Assembly (NCBI GenBank): GCA_965279565.1
Contig: OZ257249.1
Location: forward strand, 1,550,001 to 1,614,000
Direction of reading: 5' to 3'
DNA from: Tagaea sp965279565
GTDB lineage: Bacteria; Pseudomonadota; Alphaproteobacteria; CACIAM-22H2
DNA: 64,000 nucleotides
This document shows, one piece after another, positions 51,391 through 60,125 of the stretch. Made by a program: the position numbers and the translations under genes. A model generated the notes under the pieces. It was not told where the DNA came from. It made no database searches and worked only from the letters and a program-made list of their open reading frames with translations. Within the stretch, counting starts at the first letter, position 1. Every line of letters begins with the position of its first letter.

Positions 51391-53799
51391 TCACCCGCAC
51401 TTCGAATACCCGCATGTCGTGCACGTATCGCAGCCTTCCATCTTGATCAGCGACGGGGCCTGGCATTTGGGGCAGGTGCGCGCACCGGCCAGCCGCGGGC
51501 GTTGGCCGTCCGGCTGCTGGTCGGTGAACAGGGCTGCGACGGTCGAGGATGAGGAAGAAGCCGCCGGCGCTTCGACGGCACCGGCCCCACCGAGCATCGC
51601 CATCGGCATGATCTCCGCGACCGGGTCCTGGGCCAGCGCTTCGCCGGCGCGCAGGAAGCCGATCTGGATCATGTGGCGTTCGATCACCTCGCCGATCGCG
51701 GCGAGCAGCGAGGGCACGTAGCGCCCCTGCATCCACTGGCCGCCGCGCGGGTCGAACACGGCTTTCAGCTCCTCCACCACGAACGACACGTCGCCGCCGC
51801 GCCGGAACACGGCCGAGATCATGCGCGTCAGCGCCACGGTCCAGGCGTAGTGCTCCATGTTCTTCGAGTTGATGAACACTTCGAACGGCCGGCGGCGGCC
51901 GTCGGTGATCACGTCGTTGATCGTGATGTAGAGCGCGTGTTCGGCATCCGCCCATTTGATCTTGTAGGTCTGGCCGGGCAGCGCTTCGGGCCGGTCGAGC
52001 GGGCGCGTCATGTAGACGACACCGCCGCCCTCGAACTGGTCGGCATGGCGCGCGGGCGTCTTGCCGAGCGGCAGCGACTGCTGCACGGGCGCCTTCTTGT
52101 CGTCCTTCTTCACCTGCAGGACCGAGCCGGTCACGTCGTTGGGCCGGTAGGTCGTGCAGCCCTTGCAGCCCAGCGCATAGGCCTGCGCGTAGATGTCCTT
52201 GAACGCGTCGAAGGACATGTCCTCCGGGCAGTTGATCGTCTTGGAGATCGACGCGTCGACGTATTTCTGCACCGCCGCCTGCATGACGACATGCTCGGCG
52301 GGCGTCAGGCGCTGCGCATCGACGAAATAGTCGGGCAGCTGCGCGTTCTCGCCGTGCAGGCGCCTGTAGAGGCGGTAGGCGTGGTCGGAAACCTCTTCCT
52401 CGCGGCGCGTGCCGTCCGGCATCAGCACGTTGCGGGTGTAGCTGAACGAGAAGACCGGTTCGAGGCCCGACGACACGTTGTCGGCCATCAGCGAGATGGT
52501 CCCCGTGGGGGCGATCGACGTGAGCAGCGCATTGCGGATCCCGTGCGCGGCGATGCCCGCGCGCGTTTCCTCGTCCAGCAGCTCGATGGCCGGGCCCTTC
52601 AGGTACTTCTCGCGGTCGAACAGTGGGAAGGCGCCCTTTTCCTTCGCGAGATCGACCGACGCGCGATAGGCCGCCTTGCGGATCAGCGACATCCAGCGTT
52701 CGGTCAGCGCCACGGCCGGTTCCGAGCCGTAGCGCGACTTGCACATCAGAAGTGCATCCGCGAGCCCGGTCACGCCGAGGCCGATGCGGCGCTTGGCCTT
52801 CGCCTCGGCTTCCTGTTCGGGCAGCGGGAAGCGCGACACGTCGGTCACGTTGTCCATCATCCGCACTGCGAGCGGGACGAGCCGTTCGAGCTCGGCTTCG
52901 TCGAGCATGGCGTCCGGCCCGAACGGGTCGGTCACGAGGGCGGCGAGATTGATCGAGCCGAGCAGGCACGCACCGTAAGGGGGCAAAGGCTGCTCGCCGC
53001 ACGGGTTCGTCGCCGCGATCGATTCGGCGTACCACAGGTTATTGGTGCGGTTGATCCGGTCGATGAAGATCACGCCCGGTTCGGCATAGGCGAACGTGGC
53101 GCGCATGATCTTGTCCCACAGCTCGCGCGCGCGCAGCGTCTTGTAATGGGTACCGCCGAAGACGAGCTGCCAGGGCGCGTCCTCCTTCACGGCCGTCATG
53201 AAATCGTCGGTGACGAGGACCGACAGGTTGAACATGCGCAGGCGGCCGGGCGTCTTCTTCGATTCGATGAAGGCTTCGATGTCCGGATGGTCGCAGCGCA
53301 TCGTCGCCATCATCGCACCGCGCCGGTGGCCGGCCGACATGATGGTGCGGCACATCGCGTCCCACACATCCATGAAGGTCAGCGGGCCGGACGCGTCGGC
53401 ACCTACACCCTTCACGGCGGCACCCTTGGGGCGCAGCGTGGAGAAGTCGTAGCCGATGCCGCCGCCCTGCTGCATCGTCAGGGCCGCCTCGCGCAGATGG
53501 CCGAAGATGCCGCCCATGTCGTCGGGCACCGTGCCCATGACGAAGCAGTTGAACAGCGTGACGTGCCGCGCCGTGCCGGCACCCGCGACGATGCGGCCGG
53601 CGGGAATGAACTTGAAGCCGTCGAGCGCCTCGTAGAAGCGCTTCGCCCAGACGTCCGGTTCCTTCTCAACGCTCGCCAGCGAGGTCGCCACGCGCATCCA
53701 CGTATCCTCGATCGACTTGTCGATCGGGGCGCCGTCGGCGGCCTTGAAGCGGTATTTCATGTCCCAGATCTGCTGGGAAATGGCGGCGATCGGACGCAT
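51391..53799 (-). CDS. nrdJ: Class II (adenosylcobalamin-dependent) ribonucleotide reductase
   Basis: An 802-residue vitamin B12-dependent reductase making deoxyribonucleotides. Visible landmarks are FNCFVMGTVPD near residue 80, GGGIGYDFSTLRPKGAAVKG near residue 115, the thiyl-radical NPCGEQPLPPYGACLLGSIN block near residue 275, and NCPEDMSFDAFKD near residue 520. The C terminus ends in a zinc-binding CPKCQA/CDTCTTCGYSKCG tail that relays electrons. I use ATG 53799; an upstream in-frame ATG at 53913 would translate through the NrdR box. No cobalamin riboswitch is recognisable upstream; control is more likely through NrdR. Confidence 0.95.
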   Translation of the reverse strand: MRPIAAISQQIWDMKYRFKAADGAPIDKSIEDTWMRVATSLASVEKEPDVWAKRFYEALDGFKFIPAGRIVAGAGTARHVTLFNCFVMGTVPDDMGGIFGHLREAALTMQQGGGIGYDFSTLRPKGAAVKGVGADASGPLTFMDVWDAMCRTIMSAGHRRGAMMATMRCDHPDIEAFIESKKTPGRLRMFNLSVLVTDDFMTAVKEDAPWQLVFGGTHYKTLRARELWDKIMRATFAYAEPGVIFIDRINRTNNLWYAESIAATNPCGEQPLPPYGACLLGSINLAALVTDPFGPDAMLDEAELERLVPLAVRMMDNVTDVSRFPLPEQEAEAKAKRRIGLGVTGLADALLMCKSRYGSEPAVALTERWMSLIRKAAYRASVDLAKEKGAFPLFDREKYLKGPAIELLDEETRAGIAAHGIRNALLTSIAPTGTISLMADNVSSGLEPVFSFSYTRNVLMPDGTRREEEVSDHAYRLYRRLHGENAQLPDYFVDAQRLTPAEHVVMQAAVQKYVDASISKTINCPEDMSFDAFKDIYAQAYALGCKGCTTYRPNDVTGSVLQVKKDDKKAPVQQSLPLGKTPARHADQFEGGGVVYMTRPLDRPEALPGQTYKIKWADAEHALYITINDVITDGRRRPFEVFINSKNMEHYAWTVALTRMISAVFRRGGDVSFVVEELKAVFDPRGGQWMQGRYVPSLLAAIGEVIERHMIQIGFLRAGEALAQDPVAEIMPMAMLGGAGAVEAPAASSSSSTVAALFTDQQPDGQRPRLAGARTCPKCQAPSLIKMEGCDTCTTCGYSKCG

Positions 53800-53865
53800 G
53801 TCGGTTCCTGGCTCAGTTGCGGGCGCGAGTTTATGCCCAGTACCTGCGTCCGGCAAATGTTTGTT

Positions 53866-53910
53866 CTTGATATGTTTCCACAGTGTCCAGACCCACAAGA
53901 TATTGTGGGT
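53866..53910 (-). promoter_or_regulatory. NrdR box(es) upstream of nrdJ
   Basis: ACCCACAA and TTGTGGGT (53891-53898, 53903-53910) form a perfect palindrome around GATA, giving CCCACAATATCTTGTGGG on the coding strand, close to known alphaproteobacterial NrdR boxes. Thirty bases closer to the gene, ACATATCAAG (53866-53875) resembles a degenerate second box at the usual spacing. NrdR would repress nrdJ when dATP is abundant. A DnaA-box-like TTATCCACG (53926-53934) lies just upstream, of uncertain meaning. Confidence 0.75.
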
Positions 53911-53944
53911 CAACGGTCTTTCGACTTATCCACGAAACTCACAG

Positions 53945-54029
53945 ACCCTCACCCTAGCCCTCTCCCCGGAGGGGAGAGGGGACAACTCTTCTCCCTCTCC
54001 CGCTTGCGGGAGAGGGCCGGGGTGAGGGT
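53945..54029. repeat. Compound palindromic repeat of two nested hairpins
   Basis: An outer inverted repeat (ACCCTCACC at the left, GGTGAGGGT at 54021-54029) encloses two hairpins: CCCTCTCCCC/GGGGAGAGGG (53958-53980) and CCCTCTCCCGC/GCGGGAGAGGG (53993-54016). Such CCCTCACCCTAGCCCTCTCC elements are dispersed in many proteobacterial genomes. It sits between the nrdJ promoter region and the plus-strand NTF2-like gene and is otherwise non-coding. Confidence 0.8.
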
Positions 54030-54068
54030 AGTCTCGTAGCCGTCACTTCCATCCGAGGCTCCACCGAC

Positions 54069-54512
54069 ATGACCGCCGATCCGCTTCCCGCCCTGCGCGC
54101 GCTCAACGCGAAATTCATCGAGAACTTCGTCACGAACGACGTGCCGTCGCACGACGCGATCATCCATCCGCGTTTCACCTGCATCAATTCGGAGGGTTCG
54201 CGCACGGACCGCGCGGCCTATCTGGTCGAGTGGGCGACCGGCTTCGATCCGGCCGTGATCGTCTACTGGGACTATCGCGACGAGCGCATCGACGTATTCG
54301 GCGACGCGGCCCTCGTCAGCTCGGCGACGAAATGGATCCGCGTGCGCGACGGCAAGGAAGCGACCGGCATGACGCGCTACACCGACACCTATGTGCGCGA
54401 GGGCGGGTCATGGAAATGCGCGCTGGCGCAGCTCACGCCGGTGCAGCCGGCGGCCTGGCCGTCCGACGACACGATCGTGCGCAAGTGGGTGCGCGGCAAG
54501 GTCGTCGGCTAG
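54069..54512 (+). CDS. NTF2-like/SnoaL-type small protein
   Basis: A 147-residue protein of the cone-shaped NTF2-like superfamily, with an N-terminal helix (PALRALNAKFIENFVTND), a mid-segment HPRFTCINSEGSR, and paired strands ending TRYTDTYVREGGSWKCALAQ, the typical DUF4440/SnoaL pattern. Members are small enzymes or ligand-binding proteins; no function can be assigned. It stands alone; its stop is 4 bases from that of the convergent DUF4340 gene. Confidence 0.8.
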   Translation: MTADPLPALRALNAKFIENFVTNDVPSHDAIIHPRFTCINSEGSRTDRAAYLVEWATGFDPAVIVYWDYRDERIDVFGDAALVSSATKWIRVRDGKEATGMTRYTDTYVREGGSWKCALAQLTPVQPAAWPSDDTIVRKWVRGKVVG

Positions 54513-54516
54513 GCGC

Positions 54517-55575
54517 TCAAGCACCCTTGTCTTCGACGAGGTCGGCGATCTTCTTGCCCATCTGCTCGGCCTTGTAGGCCGGCAGGCGGTAGGCCCAGCC
54601 GTGCAGGCGCTTCTCGACCGCGGCGGTTTCCGCCGCGACGTCTTCCGGCTTCTTCAGCTTCTCGCCCTCGAACGCGGCGGCGGGTGCCGCATTGCGGGCG
54701 GTGAAGCGCGCCCACATGTCGGCACCGTCCTTGGCGAATTCGACGCGCAGATCGAGCCCGTCGAATGTCGTGTATTCGGCCGTGCCCGCGTCGAACTTGA
54801 GCCCGTCGGCCTTGCGCACGTCTTCGAGGTCGAGCGCCTCGATCGCCGTGGCGATCAGGTTCACGTCGAAGGCGGACTTGACCTTCTTGTCGGCCGGGAC
54901 CGGCGACAGGTCGAAATCCGACTGGTCGGGCTTGGCGCGCGAAACCTCGATGCGCGCCCCGTCGGCGACGATCACGGCGCGCGCCACGCGCTCGCGCGCC
55001 ACGTCGAGGATGCGCTTCTCCAGCCACTTGGCCTGTTCGCGCTCGACGCCCACGCGGCCCTGGACGAACCACACCTGGTCCTCCTCGGCGCGGCGCACGA
55101 ACGTGCCGTCGCCGGCATTGCCCTGCCGGCCGAAGCGCGTGCGTCCGACCAGCACCTCGGCGAAGCGCTCGGTCTGCGCGCCGAACAGTGCCACGCGCAC
55201 GGCCTTCTGGTCCTTGCCCGCGCCGTCGAGATCGATTTCGGCATGCAGCGCCTTGTTGGCGGTGCGCGCCTCGAGGATGCGCATGTTCGCGACGTCCAGC
55301 GCCAGGCGGCGGATCTGCTGGAAGTCGGCCGGGTAGCCGCCCTTGGCCGGCATGGTCCAGGCACCGTCGGCACCGCGATGCAGTTCGAACTTCTCGCCCG
55401 CCCGCTCGATCTCGATGCGCGCGACCGCGTCGATTCGCGCGGGCAGGGCCGGGAACACGAGCTGGCCGGCGGGATCGGCCGCCGTCTGCTTGCTGCGGTT
55501 GCCGGTGACGACGACGGCCGCACCGGCGACGATCGCGGCCGAAACGGCGAGGATTGCGAGAGTGCGGCTCTGCAT
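54517..55575 (-). CDS. DUF4340 protein of a Gld-like ABC system
   Basis: A 352-residue protein with an N-terminal membrane helix (TLAILAVSAAIVAGAAVVVTG) and a mainly beta C-terminal region carrying the DUF4340 pattern (WTMPAKGGYPAD followed by VANMRILEARTANKAL). Genes of this family follow GldG-like genes in many bacteria and are thought to be accessory to the ABC transporter. It comes 14 bases after the GldG-like gene on the same strand. Function unknown. Confidence 0.8.
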   Translation of the reverse strand: MQSRTLAILAVSAAIVAGAAVVVTGNRSKQTAADPAGQLVFPALPARIDAVARIEIERAGEKFELHRGADGAWTMPAKGGYPADFQQIRRLALDVANMRILEARTANKALHAEIDLDGAGKDQKAVRVALFGAQTERFAEVLVGRTRFGRQGNAGDGTFVRRAEEDQVWFVQGRVGVEREQAKWLEKRILDVARERVARAVIVADGARIEVSRAKPDQSDFDLSPVPADKKVKSAFDVNLIATAIEALDLEDVRKADGLKFDAGTAEYTTFDGLDLRVEFAKDGADMWARFTARNAAPAAAFEGEKLKKPEDVAAETAAVEKRLHGWAYRLPAYKAEQMGKKIADLVEDKGA

Positions 55576-55589
55576 GGATGCGGCTCCGT

Positions 55590-57515
55590 TCAGCTTCCGG
55601 CCGGGCGGCGGCGGCTGACGCGCAGCCAGCCCAGTACCAGGGCGACGATCGCGACGATGGCCGGCACGGCACCGATGTTTGCGATCCTTGCGCGCGTCTG
55701 CACGCCTTCGATGTCGCGGCGCAGCTCCTGCTGCACGTCGCGCAGCTCGCGGCGCACGACCAGCATCTCGGCGCGGAACTTCTCGATCTCCGTCTGCTGT
55801 TCGGGCGACAGGATCGAGCGGTTCGCGTCGGCGGTCCCGCCCGCACGGCCCTGCAGTTCGAGCAGGCGCTTCTCGGCTTCCTTCAGCTTCTCGGTCAGCT
55901 CGCGTTCCTTGGCGCGGAACTTGAGCTCGGCCTCGCGCTGGATGTCGGCCAGCAGCGTGAAGGGGCGCTGCGACAGGCCGCGGCCGCGCAAGGAAATCAG
56001 ATCGGATGAACCAAGCAGGTTGTCGACCGCGTTGACGACGAAGTCGCCGTTATAGGCACCCGGTGTCGCCACGCGCTGGCCGAAGAACTCCTGCACCGTC
56101 ACCCAGAAGCGGTCTTCCAGCAGGTCGGTGTCGGCGACGACGATGACGTTGACCGGCCCTTCCGACTGCGCGCGATGCGGTGCCGCAGGCGCGGCCGGTG
56201 CCGGCGGGGCGGGCTGGCCCTCGGCCGGCTTCTCGGGCTCGGGCGCCTTCTCGAAGGCGGACTTGACCGGGCCGCTGATGCGCGCGGCGAGCGTGAGCCG
56301 TTCGCCCGACGGCTTGAAATCGGCAAGCAGCTTGGCGGGATCGGGCTGCATGCGCACGTCGTCGGCGGCGATCTCCTGCGACTGGTCGGAGGTGCGGATC
56401 AGCGGCACGAACTTCGTCGTCGCCCCTTCCTTGGCCTTCAGCACGCCGGCCGACGCCATCTGGATGACGTTCGCCTCGGTCAGCAGCACGTCGGAGCGGT
56501 CGAAATTCGCGTCGCGCAGCGTGAGCCACAGCACGTAGTCGACCGCCTGCACGCGGCCCTGGCCGCCGGCATTGACGCGGCGCGCCGCCACGCGGTCGCC
56601 GGCGAGCCTGTCGGAATCCATCGACAGGCCCCACGCGTCGAACAGCTTGGTCAGGTTCGAATCGGTCGGCATGCCCATCGCGGCCTGGCCGCCGCGGGCA
56701 AGCTCGCCCTCGGCGTGCGGATCGACGAACACCAGCGCACGCCCGCCGCGCAGCACGAACTGGTCGATGGCGTAGAGTGTGGCGTCGGGCAGGCTCTTCG
56801 GGTGCACGACCATCAGCACGCCGATCTCGGCCGGGATCTCGGCCGCGTCGCGCGCCACGGGGCGGATGTCGAAGAACTGGCCGAGCTGCGAATAGACGGC
56901 CCAGGGCGGCGTGGGCTGGCCGCGGCCGCGGAACTCGCCTTCCATCGGCAGCGACGACAGCAGGCCGACCTGCGGCTTCTTCGTGACCGACAGGTTGTAG
57001 ACGATCTTCGTCAGGTCGTATTCGAGGAAGCGTTCGCGCTCGGGCTGGAAGAACGGGACCGTTTCCTCGCGGTCGGCGCCGTTGGTGCCCGCAAGACCGA
57101 AATAGACCGACTCGCCCTGCTGGTTGAGCGGGACCGCCTGCAGGCCGAAGGCGACCGCGCGGTCCTCCTCGTCGGAATAGGCGGGCGGGTCGATCACGTC
57201 GAGGCGCAGCTTGCCGCGCGCGGCGTCGCGGTATTCCTCCAGCATCTCGCGCACGCGCTGGGCGTAGACGCCGTAGCTCGGGATCTCGCGGCCCAGACGC
57301 TCGGAATAGTAGAAGCGCAGCACGATCGGCTCCTCGATCTTCGCGAGGATCGCGCGCGTGCCCTGGCTCAGCGTGAAGAGCCGGTCGGCGGTCAGGTCCA
57401 GCCGCGTGCCCTGGAAGAGGGCGCCCGACAGGACATTGACCGCGACGAAGAGCACGGCCGCGAGCAGGATGCCGAGGCCGGTGAGTGCGGAGCGCGTGGT
57501 CGCCTTGCTCGCCAT
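55590..57515 (-). CDS. GldG-like ABC transporter auxiliary protein
   Basis: A 641-residue protein. A membrane helix at residues 10-30 is followed by a large periplasmic part with the GldG-type features LTADRLFTLSQGTRAILAK near residue 40, FRYYSERLG-like LRFYYSERLGREIPSYGVYA near residue 65, and KKPQVGLLSSLPM. Near the C terminus is a long coiled coil (residues 540-610) and a last membrane helix (residues 612-632). It belongs with the GldA-like ATPase and GldF-like permease just upstream. Outside Bacteroidetes this system is not linked to gliding; its substrate is unknown. Confidence 0.82.
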   Translation of the reverse strand: MASKATTRSALTGLGILLAAVLFVAVNVLSGALFQGTRLDLTADRLFTLSQGTRAILAKIEEPIVLRFYYSERLGREIPSYGVYAQRVREMLEEYRDAARGKLRLDVIDPPAYSDEEDRAVAFGLQAVPLNQQGESVYFGLAGTNGADREETVPFFQPERERFLEYDLTKIVYNLSVTKKPQVGLLSSLPMEGEFRGRGQPTPPWAVYSQLGQFFDIRPVARDAAEIPAEIGVLMVVHPKSLPDATLYAIDQFVLRGGRALVFVDPHAEGELARGGQAAMGMPTDSNLTKLFDAWGLSMDSDRLAGDRVAARRVNAGGQGRVQAVDYVLWLTLRDANFDRSDVLLTEANVIQMASAGVLKAKEGATTKFVPLIRTSDQSQEIAADDVRMQPDPAKLLADFKPSGERLTLAARISGPVKSAFEKAPEPEKPAEGQPAPPAPAAPAAPHRAQSEGPVNVIVVADTDLLEDRFWVTVQEFFGQRVATPGAYNGDFVVNAVDNLLGSSDLISLRGRGLSQRPFTLLADIQREAELKFRAKERELTEKLKEAEKRLLELQGRAGGTADANRSILSPEQQTEIEKFRAEMLVVRRELRDVQQELRRDIEGVQTRARIANIGAVPAIVAIVALVLGWLRVSRRRPAGS

Positions 57516-57518
57516 GGA

Positions 57519-58253
57519 TCAGCCCGCCTTCTTCATTTCCACGATGGCCGCGTTCGCGAACAGGAACGCCGCCACGAGACTGACGAAATAGATCGCGTCG
57601 CGCAGGTCGATGACGCCGCGCATGATCGCGTTGAAATGCGTGAGGAAGCTGAAGCCCGCGACCGCCTCGACCACGCCCGCCGGCGCCCAGCCCGCGAAGA
57701 ACGACAGCACGAGCGGCGTGCCGGAAACGGTGAAGGCGAAGCACGCGGCCGCCGCCACGACGAAGGCGATGACCTGGCTCTTGGTCATGGCGGACACGCA
57801 AGACCCGATGGCGAGGTAGCCCGCACTCATCATCAGCGAGCCGACATAGCCCGCCAGGATGATGCCGTTGTCGGGATCGCCGAGCAGGTTGACCGTGATC
57901 CAGATCGGGAAGGTCAGCGCCAGCGCGATGGCCACGAACGCCCACGCGGCGAGGAACTTGCCGAGCACGGCCTCGCCGATCGAGATCGGAAGTGTCAGGA
58001 ACAGCTCGATGGTGCCCGCGCGCCGCTCTTCCGACCACAGGCGCATCGAGATTGCCGGGATCAGGAACAGGTAGAGCCACGGGTGGAACGAGAAGAAGGC
58101 CTGCAGGTCGGCCTGCCCGCGCTCGAAGAAATTGCCCAGATAGAACGTGAAGGTGCTCGCCAGCACGAGGAAGATGACGAGGAACACGTAGGCGACCGGA
58201 GTGGCGAAATAGCCGCCGAGCTCGCGCCGGAAGATGTGCCAGATATTGCGCAT
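57519..58253 (-). CDS. ABC-2 type permease, GldF-like
   Basis: A 244-residue, six-helix membrane protein starting IWHIFRRELGGYFATPVAYVF, typical of ABC-2/NosY/GldF permeases. It contains the family stretch SEERRAGTIELFLTLPIS near residue 75. It forms the channel with the ATPase encoded 12 bases upstream and works with the GldG-like protein encoded next (3-base gap). Confidence 0.88.
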   Translation of the reverse strand: MRNIWHIFRRELGGYFATPVAYVFLVIFLVLASTFTFYLGNFFERGQADLQAFFSFHPWLYLFLIPAISMRLWSEERRAGTIELFLTLPISIGEAVLGKFLAAWAFVAIALALTFPIWITVNLLGDPDNGIILAGYVGSLMMSAGYLAIGSCVSAMTKSQVIAFVVAAAACFAFTVSGTPLVLSFFAGWAPAGVVEAVAGFSFLTHFNAIMRGVIDLRDAIYFVSLVAAFLFANAAIVEMKKAG

Positions 58254-58265
58254 GCTGGATCCGCC

Positions 58266-59213
58266 CTAGTTCTTGGCCGTCGTGATGTCGCGGAACACCT
58301 CGTCGAGGCGGCCGCGCTCCTCGCGGATCTCGTCGATGCGGATCCCGGTCGAACGCGCGATGGCGCCAAGCTCGGCCAGCATCGGCCGGCCGTTCTTCGG
58401 GAAGGCCGTCAGCATCGCGAGGCCTTCCTCGCCGTCGACGCGCTCGAAGCCGCCGACTTGCGCGTTTGCCGAAAGGGCCGCGCGCAGCCGCTCGATCTCG
58501 CCGGCGGGGGCGACGAGCGACACCGCATAGTGCCAGCGCGAGCGCTTCTCCAGCGATTCCGGCGTGCCGTCGGCGAGCACGCGGCCGCGCGCGATGACGA
58601 CCGCGCGCGAGCAGATCGCGTCGACCTCCTCGAGGATGTGGGTCGAGATGACGATGGCCTTGTCGGCCGCCATCGAGCGGATCAGGCCGCGCACCTCGTG
58701 CTTCTGGTTGGGGTCGAGGCCGTCGGTCGGCTCGTCGAGGATCAGCACCTCGGGCTCGTGCAGCAGCGCCTGGGCAAGACCCACGCGGCGCTTGAAGCCC
58801 TTCGACAGCGTGTCGATCGGCTGGTGCAGGATGCCTTCAAGCTGCGTGCGCTCGACCGCCTTGGCCACGCGCCTGGCGCGCTCGGCCCCGTCGAAGCCGC
58901 GGATGGCGCCGACGAAATCGAGGAAGGCGGCGGCCGTCATGTCGGGATAGGCGGGGGCCCCTTCCGGCAGGTAGCCGATCTTGCGCTTGGCCTCGATCGG
59001 ATGGGTCTCGACATCGAAGCCGCAGACCTTGGCCGTGCCCGCCGTGGGGGCAAGGAAGCCCGTGATCATCTTCATCGTGGTCGACTTGCCGGCCCCGTTG
59101 GGACCCAGGAAGCCGAGGACTTCGCCGCGCTGGACGGTGAACGACACGTCCTCGACCGCGCGGATGGGGCCGAAATGCTTCTTAAGGCCCTGGATTTCGA
59201 TCATTGCCGACAT
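58266..59213 (-). CDS. ABC transporter ATP-binding protein, GldA/CcmA-like
   Basis: A 315-residue ATPase with Walker A GPNGAGKSTTMKMITGF near residue 40, Q-loop around GYLPEGAPAYPDM, signature LSKGFKRRVGLAQAL, Walker B VLILDEPTDGLDP and switch His in ISTHILEEV. The C-terminal ~90 residues are a DUF4162-like extension common in this group. ATG 59213 is chosen; 59204 and 59249 are alternatives. It heads the four-gene Gld-like operon. Confidence 0.9.
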   Translation of the reverse strand: MSAMIEIQGLKKHFGPIRAVEDVSFTVQRGEVLGFLGPNGAGKSTTMKMITGFLAPTAGTAKVCGFDVETHPIEAKRKIGYLPEGAPAYPDMTAAAFLDFVGAIRGFDGAERARRVAKAVERTQLEGILHQPIDTLSKGFKRRVGLAQALLHEPEVLILDEPTDGLDPNQKHEVRGLIRSMAADKAIVISTHILEEVDAICSRAVVIARGRVLADGTPESLEKRSRWHYAVSLVAPAGEIERLRAALSANAQVGGFERVDGEEGLAMLTAFPKNGRPMLAELGAIARSTGIRIDEIREERGRLDEVFRDITTAKN

Positions 59214-59290
59214 CGCCGGATATTCCCTGTTCGATTGGGCGCCACTCATTTAGGGAAATTCCCGGCGAATGCAAGGGGTTCCAGTGCCGG

Positions 59291-60109
59291 TCAGAGGACC
59301 TTCCGGCGGACCGAGACCATATCCGACAGATCCGTGACGGTGGAAAGGTCCTGGACGGCCGCCAGCAGCACCTCGGTCACGCGGGTGCCGGCGGGGGCGA
59401 CCAGCTTGCCGGTCTTCGTCGTGAAATTCTCGTTTAGCACGTCGCCCAGCACGATCTCCTGCCACTTGACGGAGATCGCGCGCTGGCCCGACGCGATGGC
59501 GACGTCGCCGGCCCGGATGACGGCGACGAGGTTCTCCGCCATCCGCCCGACGTCGGTCTCGAGCGTTGCGGCGTCCAGCTCGGGAATGATCAGCATCCGG
59601 TAGACTTCGGCCGGCTTGGTGTTGATCTTCATCGATAGCGCGCGCTGGACGCGGTCGCCGATCGATTTCTGGCTCACCGGCTTGGCGACGAAGCCGTGCG
59701 CGTCGAGCGCGATCGCCGCACCGATCAGCGCCTCGTCCGAATGGGCCGACATGATGATGACGGGCAGGCCCCGGTGGGCCGAGGTGAGGCCCGAGCGGAT
59801 CGCCTTCAGCATCTCCAGCCCGTTCATCGGCAGCATGCGGATGTCGCTGATGACGACGTCGATGTCGCGGCGCGTATGCACGATGCCCTGGAACATGTCC
59901 GGCCGCTCGCGCTTGAGCGCCTCGACCGAGCCGCCCTCCATCTGGTCGCCGATGCCCAGGATCGACAGCGCCTCGAACCCGTCGGCCGCCTCGGCGACCT
60001 GCGCGCCGCTGGCCTTGAGCCCCTGCGCCACCAGCCCGCGGATGAATTTCTGGTCGTCGACGACCAGCACCTTCAGGCCGGCGAAGGGGCGATCCGCGGG
60101 GGGTTTCAT
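59291..60109 (-). CDS. Response regulator with uncharacterised C-terminal domain
   Basis: A 272-residue protein. The receiver domain (residues 12-155) has VLVVDDQKFIR, phospho-acceptor VISDIRMLPMNG and Lys in FVAKPVSQKS. An insertion of about 20 residues (DQMEGGSVEALKRERPDMF) lies between the first strand-helix pair and the acceptor Asp, longer than usual. The C-terminal ~110 residues (EVYRMLIIPELDAATLE onwards) are not a known DNA-binding domain. It follows the hybrid kinase gene by 16 bases and is probably its partner. Confidence 0.82.
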   Translation of the reverse strand: MKPPADRPFAGLKVLVVDDQKFIRGLVAQGLKASGAQVAEAADGFEALSILGIGDQMEGGSVEALKRERPDMFQGIVHTRRDIDVVISDIRMLPMNGLEMLKAIRSGLTSAHRGLPVIIMSAHSDEALIGAAIALDAHGFVAKPVSQKSIGDRVQRALSMKINTKPAEVYRMLIIPELDAATLETDVGRMAENLVAVIRAGDVAIASGQRAISVKWQEIVLGDVLNENFTTKTGKLVAPAGTRVTEVLLAAVQDLSTVTDLSDMVSVRRKVL

Positions 60110-60125
60110 GGTCACGGCGTTCTCC

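Noticed and set aside
53799..53913. An upstream in-frame start for nrdJ at 53913
   Set aside because: It would translate through the NrdR palindrome and add 38 residues with no family counterpart. ATG 53799 begins the conserved protein.
53800..53944. A cobalamin riboswitch ahead of the B12-dependent nrdJ
   Set aside because: The short leader shows no B12-box-like conserved core or suitable stem architecture by eye. The NrdR box explains the region better.
56175..59603. A 1,142-codon open frame on the plus strand
   Set aside because: It runs antisense through the Gld-like ABC operon, whose genes have clear motifs. The plus-strand translation is low-complexity and matches nothing.
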